A stretch of 64,000 nucleotides of DNA from Bacteroides sp. (GCF_030151085.1 NZ_JASLER010000044.1:52122-116121); one strand, 5' to 3'; counted from the first letter of the stretch, positions 54,613 through 64,000 are shown. Made by a program: numbers and translations. The notes: generated by a model not told the origin, from the letters alone.

Positions 54613-55843
54613 TTTGCGCTTCGAGAAATGCCTTAACCGCTTTCCACGAATAGTAAGGCCCGGTGACGCTCTTTATGGGCAGGGTTACTTCGGTTTCGTT
54701 CAACAGAAACTTCACGATCACATCATTCGCCCCGTTGCGATAGAAGACAATCTGCAAATTGGCACCCATCGGAGAGATGCGATAATCCTGCCAAGCCAGG
54801 TGAAATTTCTCCATATCCCACTCCTGATTGCTGCATCCGTCTACTTGCATCAAGGCAAGCAGGCGGAGAAGATGTGTATCGTGCCCGAAACGAAGATCAG
54901 CAGCCGGGGAACCTTTCTGTATAGCCGCCTCGGCACTTTCCAGAATATTGCGTAGCAAAGGAACGGCACAACGAGGCATCAGTCCGCCATTGAGCGGAGC
55001 AGCAGCGTTGCAGACGTACATGCGAGCATTCACCGTTTTCCAAATGCCGAACAGTTCTTCGTACTCGAAGAGATCGTAGAAAGAGAGGTCGAGCTCTACG
55101 TTCTGCATGTCGGCAGCTATCCAATACAAACTGCGCATCATGGCATCGGGATTGTTTATGACATCGGGGTGCACAAACAGTGAAGCCATCAGTCGCCCGG
55201 GACGGACATTCTTCGCCTCAAAATCACGAAAACCTTTTCGCCAGGGGGCAGCTTCGGAAGAAAACTCTTCGCCTTCGGGAGAGGTATAGGCAATGTAATC
55301 CATGTATCGGTGGTAGGCACGGCGCTCTACATGAAGTGCCGGATTCAATTCCTTCAATCGTTCGGTAAAGTAGCTCATGCTCAAGGCACAGCGCAGGGAG
55401 GTGGAAGAACGAGCATCGACAAAAGCATCTCCACGGAACACCTGGGGATAATTCTGAAACATACGTCCGGCTATCTCACGATGCTGACGTTCGCCCAGTG
55501 GAGTGATGCTGCCACTGCATCCACGGGCATCTTCCCACACACGGTGCAAGCGCTGGCGGACGTCGATGCCGAGGGGAGTCAAACCTGCACATTGGTAGAG
55601 AGAATCGAAGACCTCCACTACCTCGGTATATCGCTCATCGGCCGTCATCCAACGGGAACCGTGACGACCATAATGGCTGATGTAGAAAGGCTCATATCCG
55701 GCAGGTGCAGGGGTAGCTACAGCAGTAGGTGCAGGATAGGCATAGTAAATGCTTCCCGTCTGCTCCAGACTAGGAGTAATCTGCGTATAGGCGGAAAAGC
55801 CATACAGCAGAAAGAGTATAAAGAATATGCTTCGTCTCATCAT
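54599..55843 (-). CDS. Periplasmic histidine-type phosphatase (phytase/MINPP-like)
   Basis: 414 residues with a signal peptide (ends GFSAYTQ). The catalytic RHG motif of branch-2 histidine phosphatases is ISHYGRHGSRW near residue 60, and the proton donor motif is FGHDTHLL near 330. Family members remove phosphate from phytate, inositol phosphates or sugar phosphates. At the end of a glycan operon it may remove phosphate from phosphorylated mannose or other sugars, which is inference. Confidence 0.87.
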   Translation of the reverse strand: MMRRSIFFILFLLYGFSAYTQITPSLEQTGSIYYAYPAPTAVATPAPAGYEPFYISHYGRHGSRWMTADERYTEVVEVFDSLYQCAGLTPLGIDVRQRLHRVWEDARGCSGSITPLGERQHREIAGRMFQNYPQVFRGDAFVDARSSTSLRCALSMSYFTERLKELNPALHVERRAYHRYMDYIAYTSPEGEEFSSEAAPWRKGFRDFEAKNVRPGRLMASLFVHPDVINNPDAMMRSLYWIAADMQNVELDLSFYDLFEYEELFGIWKTVNARMYVCNAAAPLNGGLMPRCAVPLLRNILESAEAAIQKGSPAADLRFGHDTHLLRLLALMQVDGCSNQEWDMEKFHLAWQDYRISPMGANLQIVFYRNGANDVIVKFLLNETEVTLPIKSVTGPYYSWKAVKAFLEAQIKAV

Positions 55844-55876
55844 TGTTGCGAATTAGTCAGGTCGTCTACCAGTGAC

Positions 55877-57286
55877 TTAGTTATTGACCTTCAGGTTACT
55901 TACATTCTTTTGTCCAATCCCTTCTGTTGCCTGGTCGGGACGAATATCTCCCCACGTAACCCGGCAATCAGTAATCTCAATATCCGAAGCGGTATCAAGA
56001 TAGAATCCGTAGGTAGGCCCCTGGATAAACCCTTCGCCTACACATGGACGCTTGTCATAAATGCCTCCTTTGTAAGCCGTACGCTTCTGCAACAGCAGGT
56101 CTACATCCTTGAAGTAGATATGATTCACCTTATCGGGTGTATCGCCACCCACAAAGACACCGTTCTCGCTGGTACACTTCACGTTGGTGAAATAGATGCG
56201 GCTCACCTCGCCACAACGTCCTTCGGTAGCACCTTTGGGGAATCGCCAGCCGGCATCTTTATGATTGCCCACGGCACGGGGATAGGATGTCACGTAGATG
56301 GGTTCGGCTTTGCCCCACCATACGTCGGAAAAGAACTGGCAGTCTACGATCATATTAGAGAAGACGACGTTCGTTACCGTCCCCTCGTCACGGTTCTGAA
56401 TGCCGATACCCCGGTTGCTGTTCTTGATGATGCAGTTATTAAACAACACACGGTCTATCTTATCCATATTCTCCGAACCTATCTTGATGGCACACGAGCG
56501 GGACACCATGGTGCAATTGGTTACCACAATATCTTCGCAAGGACCGTATTCTTCAAATTCACGGCGATTCTTCAGGCATATACAGTCGTCGCCCGACTCG
56601 ATATGGCAATTGGCGATACGAACATTCTTGGAATGGTCTACGTCAATGCCGTCGCCATTGCGTATCTTGAGGTTGTTCAGCAGACTGATACCGTCGATGG
56701 AGACGTCATTGCAGCCGATAAGATGAACCGTCCAGTAAGCACTGTTGCGGATGGTGACATCTCTTATCACCAACTGCTCTATATTAATAAGCGTCAGTAC
56801 GTGCGGACGGGGATCGAAGTCGGTGACGGGCTTCAATTCGTAGGAATCTTCCAATTCACTTCCCATGAAAGCTACGCCATTGCCGTCGATAGTACCTGTA
56901 CCTGTAATAGAAACATGTTTCAAGTCCTTGCCGAATATCCACATCATGCCCTCACCACGGTTATCCCGAAAGGCGCTCTGGGTATAAACCGCCTCGTCAG
57001 GATTGGCAAGGATGCGTGAGTTAGGCTCCAGATGAAGTTCTACGTAGGATGCCAGTTCAAAAGGACTGCACAAGAAGGTGTGCCCGGCAGGGACAACGAC
57101 TGTGCCTCCACCCGATTGTGAACATACGGTGATGGCGGTTTGCAAGGCAGCGGCATCATCGGTCTTTCCATCGCCTATAGCGCCGTAGTCCATGATATTG
57201 TAAGTACTGTTCCCCGTCTTCGGGGCACTGCATGCCGCCAGTAGCAAGGTACTGCACAAGGTAAAGAAAATTGTTTTTATTCTCAT
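55877..57286 (-). CDS. GH28 family glycoside hydrolase
   Basis: 469 residues, lipoprotein signal (LLAACSA). A right-handed parallel beta-helix of the polygalacturonase type: NIMDYGAIGDGKTDDAAALQTAI at the start, then NGDGIDVDHS and SGDDCICLK with the catalytic Asp residues, followed by RSCAIKIGSE. GH28 usually cuts galacturonic acid linkages, but many Bacteroides members act on other sugars, and the neighbours suggest a host-type glycan rather than pectin. 50 bases after the GH92 stop. Confidence 0.93.
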   Translation of the reverse strand: MRIKTIFFTLCSTLLLAACSAPKTGNSTYNIMDYGAIGDGKTDDAAALQTAITVCSQSGGGTVVVPAGHTFLCSPFELASYVELHLEPNSRILANPDEAVYTQSAFRDNRGEGMMWIFGKDLKHVSITGTGTIDGNGVAFMGSELEDSYELKPVTDFDPRPHVLTLINIEQLVIRDVTIRNSAYWTVHLIGCNDVSIDGISLLNNLKIRNGDGIDVDHSKNVRIANCHIESGDDCICLKNRREFEEYGPCEDIVVTNCTMVSRSCAIKIGSENMDKIDRVLFNNCIIKNSNRGIGIQNRDEGTVTNVVFSNMIVDCQFFSDVWWGKAEPIYVTSYPRAVGNHKDAGWRFPKGATEGRCGEVSRIYFTNVKCTSENGVFVGGDTPDKVNHIYFKDVDLLLQKRTAYKGGIYDKRPCVGEGFIQGPTYGFYLDTASDIEITDCRVTWGDIRPDQATEGIGQKNVSNLKVNN

Positions 57287-57336
57287 AAGTATATAGTTAC
57301 TCTAAATTAAGAAATCTTTTTTCGTAGCCCCGGTAT

Positions 57337-59661
57337 TCACATTACTGACGGCGGGCAATCCTCCTTCTGTGACCCCCATGTCTCATTTGGGCTCTCTCCC
57401 ATCACGAACTCCATTATGCCACCATCCACAATTTGTTGATGGGAAATGTAGTTGCGGGTATAAGGCTTTCCATCCAGTAGGACTGATTGGATATATATAT
57501 TCTTCTCTGATACATTCTGTGCCTTCACTGTAAATGTCTTCCCGTTCTCTAAATTTAAAGTAAGACTGGGGAAGGAAGGACTAGCCAGCAGATAATACGG
57601 TGTGCCCGGACAAACGGGGTAGAACCCCATTGCGGCAAACATATACCAAGCCGACATCTGCCCGGCGTCATCATTGCCCGACAATCCACCGGGAGCATTC
57701 AGGTATTCAGTCTCCATAATATGCCGCACGGCACGCTGTGTCTTCCAGGGCTGACCGGCATAATTGAACATAAATGCCACCTGATGGCAAGGTTCATTGC
57801 CATGCCAATAGCGCTGCTGGCCGAACATGGAGTCGAGTTTCAATACATAGTTATCCTTGCCACCCATACATTCCATCAACCCATACGGATCTTGAGGCGC
57901 ATACCAGGTATAGTGACAAGGTGCTCCCTCTGTGATAAAGCGTGCAAAGCTGAAAGCATTGTCTTCATTCAGAAATGTACCATCGGCACGACGACCCTGT
58001 GCATATCCGGTACGGGGATCGATTACACGACGGTAATTCGTGGCACGCTGCATCAACTGCTGATAATCAGCGGTCTTGTCCAAAGCCTTTGCTACCTGCG
58101 CCAGTACAAAGTCATCGTAAGCATATTCCAGTGTTCGCGAAGTCTGTTCGCGGGTATGGAATGCATCGGGAACGGAATCTTCGAGAGGGATGTAACCGTA
58201 CTTCAGATAAGAAGCCAGCGCACGTCGACCCATACCATTGCGGTATTCTGTAAAGTCGGACGGAATTTCAAAAGCATTGCGTCTCATTCCCTCGTAAGCC
58301 TTCTCGATATTGAAGTTGCGAATGCCTTTACAATAGGCATCGCCGATGGCGGAAAGGCAATGATCGCCTATCATGGCAGCCGTATAACTATTCCAGCAAG
58401 GGAAGATAGGCAGCCATCCCCCTTGTTCGTACTTCAATACAAGAGATTGCATCATCTCGCCTCCTCGGGTAGGGAAAAGCAGGTTGACCAATGGATGCAG
58501 AGCACGATAGGTATCCCACATGCTGTAATCATCGTAGTAAGTTTCACCATCGGGCATTCGGCGGATAGGCGTGCCCTTGGCAAAGGACGGATAGCGCCTG
58601 TCGGCATCGTTGACTGTGCGCGGCAGGAAGGAGGCACGATAGAAGGCGCTATAGAACTTCTCTTTATCAACACGATGATCGGTTTCTACCTGTACGGTAG
58701 CTAGATGCTGCTCCCATATACGGGTCAGTTCCTCGTGTGTACGGTTGAAATCCCAATGGGGGATTTCGGCTTTCAGATTCTGCAAGGCACCTTCTTGGCT
58801 GGTAAAAGAAGAAGCTGCTTTCACTAGGATTTCTTCGCCTGCGGTGACATCGAACTCGACATAAACGCCTATCTGTGGGGCACCACCTGCATCGGCGATA
58901 CGGGGCGCCAGGGAGTCCGCTTTGAATGTGCCGTAGTCTGTTATCTTCTTCTGCAGGCTGATAACGAAGTAACCGCTATAGCCGGCTGCCTCGCCCCATC
59001 CCTGGTAAATGCGATGAACGGGGTTGTAGCCGATGATCTGCTTGTTTAATGTATCAATGGTAATATATCCTTGTCCCTCGTCGCTATTCGGATTAACCAC
59101 TAAATAACCCTTTCCTGCCTGTGAATAGGTAAAACGGAAGATTGCCGAACGAGAACGTCCGGTCATCTCTACCCGGATACCCTCATCGGGCAAGGTAGTG
59201 GCATAATAAGCCGGGGTAGCTTCTTCATCCTCATGTGAGAATCGGCTGGCACGTGCCTGGGGCGTACAACGAAGACGTTCGAAAAGGGGCATCAAGGTCA
59301 TTGAACCGTAGTCCTGGGTACATCCGCCCACAATCCAGTGGGAGTTACGGAAACCTTGAAGCAGACTGTCTTTATAATAATAAGGAGCCATACACTTTTG
59401 CTCGGTGTCCTGCGTCTGCGGAGTCCAAAAGTTCATGCCGTTGGGTTCAAGTACTGCGGGCAAGGTTTGACCATACTCCTCGGTGTGCTTGCCAAACATG
59501 CCGGCGGTATGGGTACTGCTCGGTGCAGTGCCTACGCGGGTGTCGATATATTGTACCAATGATTCCCCCAGCCCTTTCTGCGAGGATGAGCAGGAAGCCA
59601 TGCCGGATAGCCATACAACCATCAATAGCAGCGGACAATAAGTATATGCAGTTCGTTTCAT
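57337..59661 (-). CDS. GH92 alpha-mannosidase (lipoprotein)
   Basis: 774 residues, lipoprotein signal (GMASCSSS, Cys near 24). Family landmarks: YIDTRVGTAPSSTHTAGMFGKH, NGMNFWTPQTQ, MWDTYRALHPLVNL near 385 and the catalytic GNDDAGQMSAWYMFAAMGFYP near 645. It differs from the GH92 at 51215, so the locus has two mannosidases. Its start is directly adjacent to the stop of the membrane protein gene upstream, with no spacer. Confidence 0.94.
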   Translation of the reverse strand: MKRTAYTYCPLLLMVVWLSGMASCSSSQKGLGESLVQYIDTRVGTAPSSTHTAGMFGKHTEEYGQTLPAVLEPNGMNFWTPQTQDTEQKCMAPYYYKDSLLQGFRNSHWIVGGCTQDYGSMTLMPLFERLRCTPQARASRFSHEDEEATPAYYATTLPDEGIRVEMTGRSRSAIFRFTYSQAGKGYLVVNPNSDEGQGYITIDTLNKQIIGYNPVHRIYQGWGEAAGYSGYFVISLQKKITDYGTFKADSLAPRIADAGGAPQIGVYVEFDVTAGEEILVKAASSFTSQEGALQNLKAEIPHWDFNRTHEELTRIWEQHLATVQVETDHRVDKEKFYSAFYRASFLPRTVNDADRRYPSFAKGTPIRRMPDGETYYDDYSMWDTYRALHPLVNLLFPTRGGEMMQSLVLKYEQGGWLPIFPCWNSYTAAMIGDHCLSAIGDAYCKGIRNFNIEKAYEGMRRNAFEIPSDFTEYRNGMGRRALASYLKYGYIPLEDSVPDAFHTREQTSRTLEYAYDDFVLAQVAKALDKTADYQQLMQRATNYRRVIDPRTGYAQGRRADGTFLNEDNAFSFARFITEGAPCHYTWYAPQDPYGLMECMGGKDNYVLKLDSMFGQQRYWHGNEPCHQVAFMFNYAGQPWKTQRAVRHIMETEYLNAPGGLSGNDDAGQMSAWYMFAAMGFYPVCPGTPYYLLASPSFPSLTLNLENGKTFTVKAQNVSEKNIYIQSVLLDGKPYTRNYISHQQIVDGGIMEFVMGESPNETWGSQKEDCPPSVM

Positions 59662-60729
59662 TTAGATCTTGATATATATTTTTCGTTTATATAGTGGATA
59701 CCCACAAGCTCCCATCACTCCTGTAAAGAGGAGGGCGTAGAGGAGCGAAGCGAGGTATTCATTCGTCACCCATGCGTGTATGCCTTCGTAAAGAACGGGT
59801 TTGCATCCGGTGGCGCCGATAACAATAGCCACTACTTCACTCAATACATAGAGGAATAGCGGATTGACACCAAATATCTCGAAGAAGCGGCACCAGTGCT
59901 TCTGGCCTTTCAGGTCGATGAAGTAGATCAGTGTGGCCTGAAGCATAGCTGCCAGTCCGCAGGTGACAAGCACAAAGGTGGGCGACCAGATACGTTTATT
60001 CAACGGCAGTGCTTCCGTCAATACGAAACCGCATGCTATCAGCAGGAATCCGGCGACAAAGAGTCTCAAAGTCCTCTGCTCCAAAGGTGCTTTCTGCAAA
60101 ATTAGTTTGCCGCAACAGAAACCTATCAGTGTATGGGCAATCGCTGAAAAGGTACTGATCAGCCCCTCCGGATCTATCGGGCTCTTGCGGTAGAGATGTG
60201 CCGTACCCAGTAGTTTTTGGTCTATCAAGGCCAGGATATTGTTTTCTCCTTCGACGTATCCATTGCCTGCCAAAAGCAGAATGGCATAACCTACCAATAA
60301 CCCGCCTATCATATAGTGGATGTATCGGTGACGGACATACAATGCTATAAACGAAGCCGCACAGTAGCACAAAGCAATGCGTGGCAATACCCCCATCAGT
60401 CGAAGATGGGCAAAAGGAAAGAACTCCCCCTCACAGATAAAGTCGAACCAGTGAATGGCCCAGCCTATGCACAGAATCAGAAGTGTACGCTTCAATATCT
60501 TCTTCACAACCGGAGCGGAAGGTTGGAATTGAAACTTACTCAATGCTATATAAGTGGAAATCCCCATAATAAACAAGAAGAACGGAAATACAAGGTCGCA
60601 AAGCGTCAGTCCATTCCAGGCGGAGTGGCGCAGGCAGTCGTATGATAGCTTTCCTCCACCGTTATTCACAAGAATCATCCCGACAACGGTGATGCCACGC
60701 AAGACATCGAGTGACAAAAGCCGTTTCAT
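59662..60729 (-). CDS. HGSNAT/NagX-like membrane acetyltransferase (DUF5009/COG4299)
   Basis: 355 residues, about ten membrane spans. The start MKRLLSLDVLRGITVVGMILVNN and the RHSAWNGLTLCDLVFPFFLF segment are typical of the heparan-alpha-glucosaminide N-acetyltransferase superfamily; the His of HSAWNGLT (near residue 37) corresponds to the acetyl-carrying His of human HGSNAT. Bacterial NagX homologues are linked to N-acetylglucosamine uptake. It overlaps the GH89 stop by ATGA, so it is made together with an alpha-N-acetylglucosaminidase. Confidence 0.88.
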   Translation of the reverse strand: MKRLLSLDVLRGITVVGMILVNNGGGKLSYDCLRHSAWNGLTLCDLVFPFFLFIMGISTYIALSKFQFQPSAPVVKKILKRTLLILCIGWAIHWFDFICEGEFFPFAHLRLMGVLPRIALCYCAASFIALYVRHRYIHYMIGGLLVGYAILLLAGNGYVEGENNILALIDQKLLGTAHLYRKSPIDPEGLISTFSAIAHTLIGFCCGKLILQKAPLEQRTLRLFVAGFLLIACGFVLTEALPLNKRIWSPTFVLVTCGLAAMLQATLIYFIDLKGQKHWCRFFEIFGVNPLFLYVLSEVVAIVIGATGCKPVLYEGIHAWVTNEYLASLLYALLFTGVMGACGYPLYKRKIYIKI

Positions 60730-62885
60730 TGGTTGTGGAGAGAGTTAAACACTTCCTTAGCTACATTCACGCAATCTCCTTCGGGTACCGAGCTATAGGA
60801 GTTTTTTGCCAATGTCCAAGGCTCTTCCATAGCATAGTAATCCAGTTTCACTTCGGGCTTGCCGTCCAATTGGTCTTGCAGGGTTTGCCAGTAGGCTGCC
60901 CAACGCTTGTAGTAGAAATCGCGTAGAATGCCGTTCCACTCCTTATGGGCGTAATCGCGCAAGCCACCAACGTCGGCACAGGTACGGTTGCCCCAAGTGG
61001 TTATCTGCACACGGGCATTCCATTCGTAAAGGTCTTTTTCCTGCGGAGTAGTACCCAAGCTGCGTGCCTGCTCCGTCCATCGTCCTACGCGGAACTCACT
61101 ACGTGTACCTAGTAATCGGTCCTGCATCAACAAAAGTTGGAGGAACTCTTGGGAATCCTTAGCAAAGCTACGCTTGTCGAAGCTCTTGAAGTCGGCAATC
61201 GCACGGTTATAGACTACCCTGGCTCTATCGGATAGAGACTGACGTACAATATCCACCAAGTCGTACTCAAAGTTATTATTTCCCCGGTAACGATCTGCCA
61301 CTTCGAGCATCAGGCGGGCAGCTTCTTCCGAGGTAGTGGGGTCATAATAGTTCTGCATCTTCGACCAACTGGATGCCTGGAAGTTATTCAACGTAGGGCG
61401 TCCGCAGAAGATGGACTCGTGAGGACCTTGCTGGTTATTGCCGAAGGGACAGTTGTAGAGGGTATTGCCCAGCAACATCCATGCTTGTTCTATCTTGTCA
61501 TCCCTCGCACCATAACGGGCAAAGAGGTAATCTTTCAGCCAGTCTTCTTTCTTGAATTTCTCCGGTCGCCACGGCAGCTCGCACATTAACTCGAACATCA
61601 TGGGATTGTTCTCCGTACCCTCCATAGTCAGGCCGATGCCTTTCAGGTGGGCAGCCAAGGGGTTGTTCTTCGTTAAATAGAAATTATCGAGCAACTGATC
61701 CATGCGGCCGTGCAACCCTACATTGCCACCGAAGTTGAGCAACATGCAGAAGAGCCAGTTGTGTTGTTCGTAGCCTTTATCGCGCTTCCAGATGGAAGGG
61801 ATGCCCCACATGGGGCGGCATTCACTGAAAAGATCGAGTATCAGCAGGTCACCATTAGCAAGGTATTTCATCATCTCCGGGCGAGGGTTTTCCGTCCAGC
61901 CCTGTATGACCCAGGTAGCCTGTGGACTTGTCTTCTTCATTGCGTTAAGGATGGCTTTGCCGGCAGCATCAAAGTCTACTGATTCGGCATTCTCCAGCTC
62001 ATGAAAAGGGTCCATGGAGTAGTAGTTGGCTTTGCCGAACAGACGTTCCTGTTCACTGTAATACAATTCGGCTATCTCGGCAAAACGAGGATCAGTAGGT
62101 TGCAGGAAAGCAGGGCGGGTGAAGCCATTCCATAGGTCGGACTTGGTGAGGGTAAGCCCCAGTTTCTCGTCGGCATTGTGTGGCATCATGCCTGAGTAAC
62201 CCGGAAATACGGGTTTGATACCGTACTCACGCATGCGTTTCAGGATTTTTTTCTGCAAAGCCTCCTGCTGAGTGTACCAGGAGTCGGGGTTAGGACCACC
62301 CCAGCCTTCGAGGTTGTTCATTGCCCACCATGCCAAAAAAGCAGGGCCGGAAATGAAAGTATTGATTTCTTCTTTGGAATACCCTAGCTTTTGAAGCATA
62401 TTAAACCAAATACATTCTTGTCCCACTGCTGCCAGAGGTAGATTGATGCCATGCAGAGCCATCCAGTCTATCTCGCGCTCCCATCGCTGCCAGTCCCAAA
62501 AGGCCATGGTGTAGGAGTAGGTGCAGTAATTGAAATCGTATCGGAGGGATAGGGATGTCTCATGGCGTTCTTTCTGCTTGACAGGTGGAAGTATCTGTGG
62601 CAACTTGGCCTGCATACCGTTCCAAGAAAGGTGGATGCCGGCATAGTACTTGAGGTACCAGTTGAGTCCGGTGGATATATTGACGTAGTTGTTTCCACGT
62701 AATACTATCTTTGAGCCCCGTTGATCCAGTTCAAAGAAGTCATCGGCACCGGCACATAGTTCGATGATAAACTTCTTCGATGCTCCCGGGTCTATTCTTT
62801 CCAATAGGTCACTTACGGGATTGGCAAACAAGCCGAACGGTAGCGCAGCTATAAACAAAGCAAATAGGCAGAGTTTGATTTTCAT
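60726..62885 (-). CDS. GH89 alpha-N-acetylglucosaminidase (NAGLU family)
   Basis: 719 residues with a signal peptide (ends FGLFAN). Releases terminal alpha-linked N-acetylglucosamine. Features: YSYTMAFWDWQRWEREIDWMALHGINLPLA near residue 120, GPAFLAWWAMNNLEGWGGPNPDSW, YSMDPFHELENAES with one catalytic Glu, and GLTMEGTENNPMMFELM with the second. Human NAGLU has the same order. First gene of the five-gene minus-strand operon. Confidence 0.93.
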   Translation of the reverse strand: MKIKLCLFALFIAALPFGLFANPVSDLLERIDPGASKKFIIELCAGADDFFELDQRGSKIVLRGNNYVNISTGLNWYLKYYAGIHLSWNGMQAKLPQILPPVKQKERHETSLSLRYDFNYCTYSYTMAFWDWQRWEREIDWMALHGINLPLAAVGQECIWFNMLQKLGYSKEEINTFISGPAFLAWWAMNNLEGWGGPNPDSWYTQQEALQKKILKRMREYGIKPVFPGYSGMMPHNADEKLGLTLTKSDLWNGFTRPAFLQPTDPRFAEIAELYYSEQERLFGKANYYSMDPFHELENAESVDFDAAGKAILNAMKKTSPQATWVIQGWTENPRPEMMKYLANGDLLILDLFSECRPMWGIPSIWKRDKGYEQHNWLFCMLLNFGGNVGLHGRMDQLLDNFYLTKNNPLAAHLKGIGLTMEGTENNPMMFELMCELPWRPEKFKKEDWLKDYLFARYGARDDKIEQAWMLLGNTLYNCPFGNNQQGPHESIFCGRPTLNNFQASSWSKMQNYYDPTTSEEAARLMLEVADRYRGNNNFEYDLVDIVRQSLSDRARVVYNRAIADFKSFDKRSFAKDSQEFLQLLLMQDRLLGTRSEFRVGRWTEQARSLGTTPQEKDLYEWNARVQITTWGNRTCADVGGLRDYAHKEWNGILRDFYYKRWAAYWQTLQDQLDGKPEVKLDYYAMEEPWTLAKNSYSSVPEGDCVNVAKEVFNSLHNQ

Positions 62886-62911
62886 GGTATTCGTTGTTCA
62901 GGATGATGTGA

Positions 62912-62919
62912 CAAAAGTA
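62912..62919 (-). promoter_or_regulatory. -7 element of the GH89 operon
   Basis: Reads TACTTTTG on the minus strand, 26 bases upstream of ATG 62885 and just downstream of the HTCS stop. Confidence 0.6.
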
Positions 62920-62980
62920 GGCGATTAATGCTTTCGGCAGGGAGAAAATAGAAAAGAATGGGGAGACAATAGTAAATATA

Positions 62981-64000
62981 CTATTGTTTTCCCGCCTTGG
63001 ATATCTTGGAACTCGGCAAATATCCGAAGAACTCCTTGAAACACTTCGTGAAATATTTCGGGTCATTAAACCCTACAGCATAGGCCACCTCGGAAACATT
63101 AATATCACCCGGCCCCTCTTGAATCATACGTTGTGCCACGTTCAAGCGGTAGTTCTTCATAAACTGCCCGATAGGTTGCCCCGTCAAATCCTGCATCTTC
63201 TTGTTGACAAGGGTTTTGCTATAACCCATATCACGCACAAAGCATTCCAGGTTATATTCCGAATCGGCATAATGCTGCGTCATTAGGTTCACTGCATTTG
63301 TGATAAACGTCTTATCGCGTGACTCCTCACGCACGTGCAGTTCTTCTACCTTACTACTGGATGAGAACATCTTCTTATACTTATTCCGCAGATTCAAAAT
63401 ATTCCGGATACGCAACTTCAATACCTCCTCGTCGAAAGGCTTGCAAAGATATTCATCAACACCTATTTCAAAACTACGCTTCTCCTGCACATCTGAACGA
63501 AGCGCTGTAAGCATGAGGAAAGGTATGTGCGACGTAGCCAGATTCTCCTTGATACGACGGGACAACTCCATACCGTCCATAACAGGCATCATCAGGTCGC
63601 TCACAATCAAGTCAACACTCTGCTTCTGTACAATCTCCAGTGCTTCTTCGCCATCACCCGCCTCAAACAGACGGTAATCGGCGGCAAGCAGCATGCGGAT
63701 ATAGGAGCGCATGTCCTTGTTATCCTCTACAATCAGAATAGCTTCTTTCTTCTGTGGTTCTTCGGTTGACTGCAAGGCAGGAGTATTGTTATGTTCTATC
63801 GGTTCCGAGGTTTCAGCTATCGTCTCTTCTACCCCATCGCAAGGCAGTAACGGCATCAGAATACGGAAGGAAGCTCCCTGCCCGTGATTATTGCGGGCAT
63901 AAATCGTACCTCCATGCAAATTGACAATCCGCTTGCAAAGGAAAAGTCCGATACCTGTGCCACTCTGCCCGTAAACGGGATAGCGAACACTTTTCTTGGA
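62981..64000 (-). CDS. Hybrid two-component regulator (HTCS), C-terminal part
   Basis: The frame is open to the window's right edge. What is visible is the end of the kinase ATP-binding domain (GQSGTGIGLFLCKRI), a receiver domain (ILIVEDNKDMRSYIRMLL, phospho-acceptor Asp in LIVSDLMMPVMDG) and an AraC-type DNA-binding domain (GPGDINVSEVAYAVGFNDPKYFTKCFKEFFG). HTCS proteins bind a released sugar in the periplasm and switch on a nearby polysaccharide utilisation locus; here the target would be the GH89 operon directly downstream, and perhaps the susCD-GH92 operon. Confidence 0.93.
   Translation of the reverse strand, partial: SKKSVRYPVYGQSGTGIGLFLCKRIVNLHGGTIYARNNHGQGASFRILMPLLPCDGVEETIAETSEPIEHNNTPALQSTEEPQKKEAILIVEDNKDMRSYIRMLLAADYRLFEAGDGEEALEIVQKQSVDLIVSDLMMPVMDGMELSRRIKENLATSHIPFLMLTALRSDVQEKRSFEIGVDEYLCKPFDEEVLKLRIRNILNLRNKYKKMFSSSSKVEELHVREESRDKTFITNAVNLMTQHYADSEYNLECFVRDMGYSKTLVNKKMQDLTGQPIGQFMKNYRLNVAQRMIQEGPGDINVSEVAYAVGFNDPKYFTKCFKEFFGYLPSSKISKAGKQ

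Noticed and set aside
55310..57019. 569-codon open frame on the plus strand
   Set aside because: It is antisense to the GH28 and phosphatase genes, which have clear family motifs, signal peptides and operon spacing. The plus-strand translation shows no domain or signal and is a codon-bias shadow.
57721..58704. 327-codon open frame on the plus strand
   Set aside because: Antisense shadow of the GH92 gene at 57337-59661, with no recognisable motif.

Overview
The window looks like the chromosome of a gut Bacteroides or close relative. The evidence is the repeated -7 promoter element TAnnTTTG, SusC/SusD pairs with glycoside hydrolases, a hybrid two-component (HTCS) regulator, DUF4251 and YfhO proteins, RprX/RprY-style two-component genes and Bacteroides-type HU-like proteins. 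The species cannot be fixed by eye. I saw no rRNA, tRNA or CRISPR array.

Layout. 1-8.8 kb is core: a partial gene at the left edge, a DUF3267-like membrane protein, upp, pckA, a lipoprotein nitroreductase, typA, rpsO, an acetyltransferase, a methyltransferase and a DUF4251 protein. 8.8-18.7 kb is accessory. It holds a decayed TonB-dependent receptor with an 11-bp-phased TGTCAG operator, then a compact peptide locus: divergent response regulator and histidine kinase, two tiny double-glycine precursor peptides (both missed by a length cut-off), a TonB-type outer-membrane receptor, a C39-peptidase ABC exporter and a very short HlyD-like protein. 18.8-40.2 kb is mostly core: XRE-cupin regulator, acyl-CoA ligase, PAS kinase, ahcY, YfhO, LolC/E-like permease, rbfA, an active kinase fused in translation to a pseudokinase, O-methyltransferase, pyk, aroQ, xerD, a highly expressed TPR lipoprotein, a thioredoxin-fold lipoprotein without cysteines, and comM.

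40.2-46.0 kb appears to be an island inserted at the 3' end of comM. It carries a 1341-residue DUF4062/STAND NTPase with a propeller-like tail and a DUF4143 ATPase. The last ~100 codons of comM are visibly richer in G+C than the rest, and a fragment of a second comM 3' end lies just beyond the island. 46.3-64 kb is glycan utilisation: SusC, SusD, GH92 and a small exported protein on the + strand; an HU-like gene broken by an in-frame TAG; and on the - strand an HTCS regulator (partial) followed by GH89, an HGSNAT/NagX-like membrane protein, GH92, GH28 and a histidine phosphatase in one tight operon.

Cutting across the regions are intergenic cassettes built on a 22-bp period. At least four loci have exact 22-bp spacing and inverted unit copies, yet the unit sequence differs at each locus. 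These cassettes, the double-glycine peptide locus and the comM island are the best candidates for undescribed biology.
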